DNA of 64,000 nt, from contig NZ_WWCT01000018.1 in assembly GCF_009857605.1 (NCBI RefSeq), positions 62,001 to 126,000 on the forward strand. The letters run 5' to 3'. Positions 62,511 through 64,000 of the stretch are shown piece after piece. A program made the translations under genes and the position numbers. This DNA comes from Duganella levis (lineage in GTDB: Bacteria > Pseudomonadota > Gammaproteobacteria > Burkholderiales > Burkholderiaceae_D). Position 1 is the stretch's first letter; the number at the start of each line of letters is the position of its first letter. The notes below the pieces were generated by a model. That model saw only the letters and a list, made by a program, of their open reading frames with translations, was not told the DNA's origin and made no database searches.

Positions 62511-63899
62511 TTAGACCGGAGTGGGCTTGCTAGTCTCAGGAAAATCGACATTCACCTTCAGACCGCCCAAACGTTCGGACTGGGCGAGCGACAAGACCGC
62601 GCCATGGCGCTCGGCAATCGAGTGCACAATCGCCATGCCCAGGCCACTGCCGCCGGCCGGACTGCCGGGCACGCGGTAGAAGCGGCTGAACACCCGTTCG
62701 CGCTCCTCGGCCGGGATGCCGGGGCCGGAATCCTCGACACTGAGCACGATGCGCGGCTTGGCATTTTTTGTGGCGGCCACGCTACGCTGCAGGTCGATAT
62801 CGACGGTGCCGCCGGCCGGCGTGTACTTGATGGCGTTGTCGACCAGGTTGCGCAGCAGGATCAGCAGCGCATCCGGGTGGCCGGCCACCACCACATCCTC
62901 GTTATGGTGCAGGCCGAGGTCGATCTGGCGCGCCTGCGCCAGCCCGTTCATATCACCCAGCACACGCTTGACCACGTCGCCCAGGTTGACCGGCTCCGAC
63001 TTGATCTCCTCGCTGCCGCCCTCCTGCCGCGCCAGCACCAGCAATTGCTCCACCAGCCGCGTGGCGCGCTCGATGCCGGCCGTGACGCGCGACACCGCCA
63101 GCTTGCGGGCCGCCTCGTCCTGCGCCCGTTCCAGGCTCAGCACCTGCAACTTGAGCGCCGCCAGCGGCGTGCGCAGCTCGTGCGCGGCGTCGGCCACGAA
63201 GTGCTGCTGGGCGTCGAACGCCGTGCGTACCCGCACAAACAGCAGATTCAGCTCCTGCACCAGCGGCAGCACTTCATCGGGCAAATCGTTTTCCGACACC
63301 GGCGACAAATCCTCGGCCTGGCGCGCGGCCACCTGCCGCTTGACGCGCGACACCGGCGCCAGCGAACCGGACACCACCCACCACACCACCAGCATCAGCA
63401 CCGGCGCCATGACGGCGATCGGTCCCACCGTGCGCAAGGCCAGCGTGCCGGCCATGCGCTGGCGCACCGCCATGTCCTGGGCGATCTGCACCGTCTGGTT
63501 GGAAGTCTGCACCGAGAACACCCGATAGGTGGTTTTATTCACGCGGACGTTGGAGAAGCCCAGCACCGCCCGCTGCGGCAGCGCCGCGCGCGACAGCGAG
63601 CGGAACACCTGCGCACCGTCCGGGGTCCACACCTGCACCACCAGATCGTCGTTTTCCGGATCGGCCGCCGTATCGGCAGCCTTGTTGGTCAGCGTGGCGC
63701 TGGAGCGCAGCGACATCGCCATCTGCTGCATGTGATAGTCGAAGATCTGGTCGGCGTCGCTCAGCGCGCTGCGGTAGGCGATCATCGCTTGCGCAAAGGC
63801 CGCCATGGTGATGGCGGCCAGCAGGAACCACAGCAAACGGCCGCGCAGCGAGTGGGTGACCACCGGCACGCGCGGCAGCGGCGGCATCCTTACCTTCAT
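62511..63899 (-). CDS. Sensor histidine kinase (QseC/PmrB type)
   Basis: A 462-residue two-transmembrane kinase: helices at about 19-40 and 158-180, a periplasmic sensor domain between, a HAMP region, the phosphoacceptor His in AAHELRTPLAAL, and ATP-binding boxes NLVDNAIKYTP, DSGPGIP and GSGLGMAI. It overlaps the response-regulator gene by four bases (ATGA) and forms a two-component system with it. The stimulus is unknown. Confidence 0.93.
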   Translation of the reverse strand: MKVRMPPLPRVPVVTHSLRGRLLWFLLAAITMAAFAQAMIAYRSALSDADQIFDYHMQQMAMSLRSSATLTNKAADTAADPENDDLVVQVWTPDGAQVFRSLSRAALPQRAVLGFSNVRVNKTTYRVFSVQTSNQTVQIAQDMAVRQRMAGTLALRTVGPIAVMAPVLMLVVWWVVSGSLAPVSRVKRQVAARQAEDLSPVSENDLPDEVLPLVQELNLLFVRVRTAFDAQQHFVADAAHELRTPLAALKLQVLSLERAQDEAARKLAVSRVTAGIERATRLVEQLLVLARQEGGSEEIKSEPVNLGDVVKRVLGDMNGLAQARQIDLGLHHNEDVVVAGHPDALLILLRNLVDNAIKYTPAGGTVDIDLQRSVAATKNAKPRIVLSVEDSGPGIPAEERERVFSRFYRVPGSPAGGSGLGMAIVHSIAERHGAVLSLAQSERLGGLKVNVDFPETSKPTPV

Positions 63900-64000
63900 A
63901 GTTTCGGCACCATGTATCCCAGGCCACGCACGTTCTGGATCAGTTCCGCGCCGAGTTTCTTGCGCAGGCCGTGGATGTAGACTTCCACCGCGTTGCTGTT
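63896..64000 (-). CDS. Response regulator, C-terminal end cut by the window edge
   Basis: The last 34 residues of a winged-helix OmpR/PhoB-type regulator (AVEVYIHGLRKKLG and NVRGLGYMV) are encoded; the gene runs off the window. Its stop overlaps the kinase start. The recognition helix AVEVYIHGLRKKL places it in the QseB/PmrA group. Confidence 0.9.
   Translation of the reverse strand, partial: NSNAVEVYIHGLRKKLGAELIQNVRGLGYMVPKL

Overview
The window is high-GC, gene-dense chromosomal DNA from a Gram-negative betaproteobacterium. Gene content and order (pyrG-kdsA-eno-ftsB, rnm/htpX/yciO/M50 peptidase/trpS/methyltransferase/dapA/bamC, orphan dnaE2, several TonB receptors) fit the family Oxalobacteraceae (Massilia/Duganella/Janthinobacterium group). 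That assignment is from recognition by eye, not a search. No rRNA, tRNA, CRISPR array or intact insertion sequence was seen.

Layout. 1-690: the tail of an unknown gene and a c-type-haem lipoprotein. 690-4250: an AT-richer foreign segment. It has non-coding or decayed DNA (690-1513), a compact three-gene operon (1514-3762) with two unrecognised proteins and a membrane-anchored alpha/beta hydrolase, and a frameshifted tyrosine-recombinase remnant (3840-4248). This is the best candidate for an undescribed, possibly defensive, system. 4549-8763: mutS, a metallophosphoesterase-like protein that seems to have lost its active-site residues, and slyD. 8898-14383: an AraC-type regulator and an overlapping operon of a carboxymuconolactone-decarboxylase-like protein, an acyl-CoA-dehydrogenase-like flavoprotein and a NitT/TauT-type ABC transporter. 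14468-16599: ribosomal oxygenase RoxA, a small unknown protein and an Ala/Pro-rich lipoprotein behind a palindrome-rich promoter.

16705-24827 (minus strand) is a long run of housekeeping genes from an alpha/beta hydrolase to bamC. 24962-27725: a gamma-class carbonic anhydrase-like protein, Hsp33, a bile-acid-symporter-like carrier and a small lipoprotein. 27776-31437: a TonB receptor and glycerophosphodiester phosphodiesterase operon behind a PhoB-type promoter. 31572-32669: an S41 peptidase. 32707-36217: a haem receptor and a HemS-type haem-binding protein that unusually carries a signal peptide, behind a Fur box. 36355-42153: mixed small enzymes, two paralogous periplasmic binding proteins and ftsB. 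42196-46106: eno, kdsA, pyrG.

46251-50011: a PRC-barrel protein, a 58-residue membrane protein and SOS-controlled dnaE2. 50063-54615: a hydrolase, a PhzF-like protein lacking the usual glutamate, a TonB receptor and a small coiled-coil membrane protein with a likely leaderless promoter. 54699-59833: a DUF2844/DUF3443-type pair, the second with pepsin-like DTG/DSG motifs, then a lipoprotein 5'-nucleotidase behind a second PhoB-type promoter and a Sel1-repeat lipoprotein. 59873-64000: a deleted cytochrome P460 remnant, a ParE/RelE-type toxin-antitoxin pair, a hemerythrin, a fused CoaD-HD protein and a two-component system cut by the window edge.

Shared themes are phosphate scavenging (two PhoB-type promoters driving a receptor plus phosphodiesterase and a 5'-nucleotidase), iron and haem acquisition under Fur, and SOS mutagenesis under LexA.
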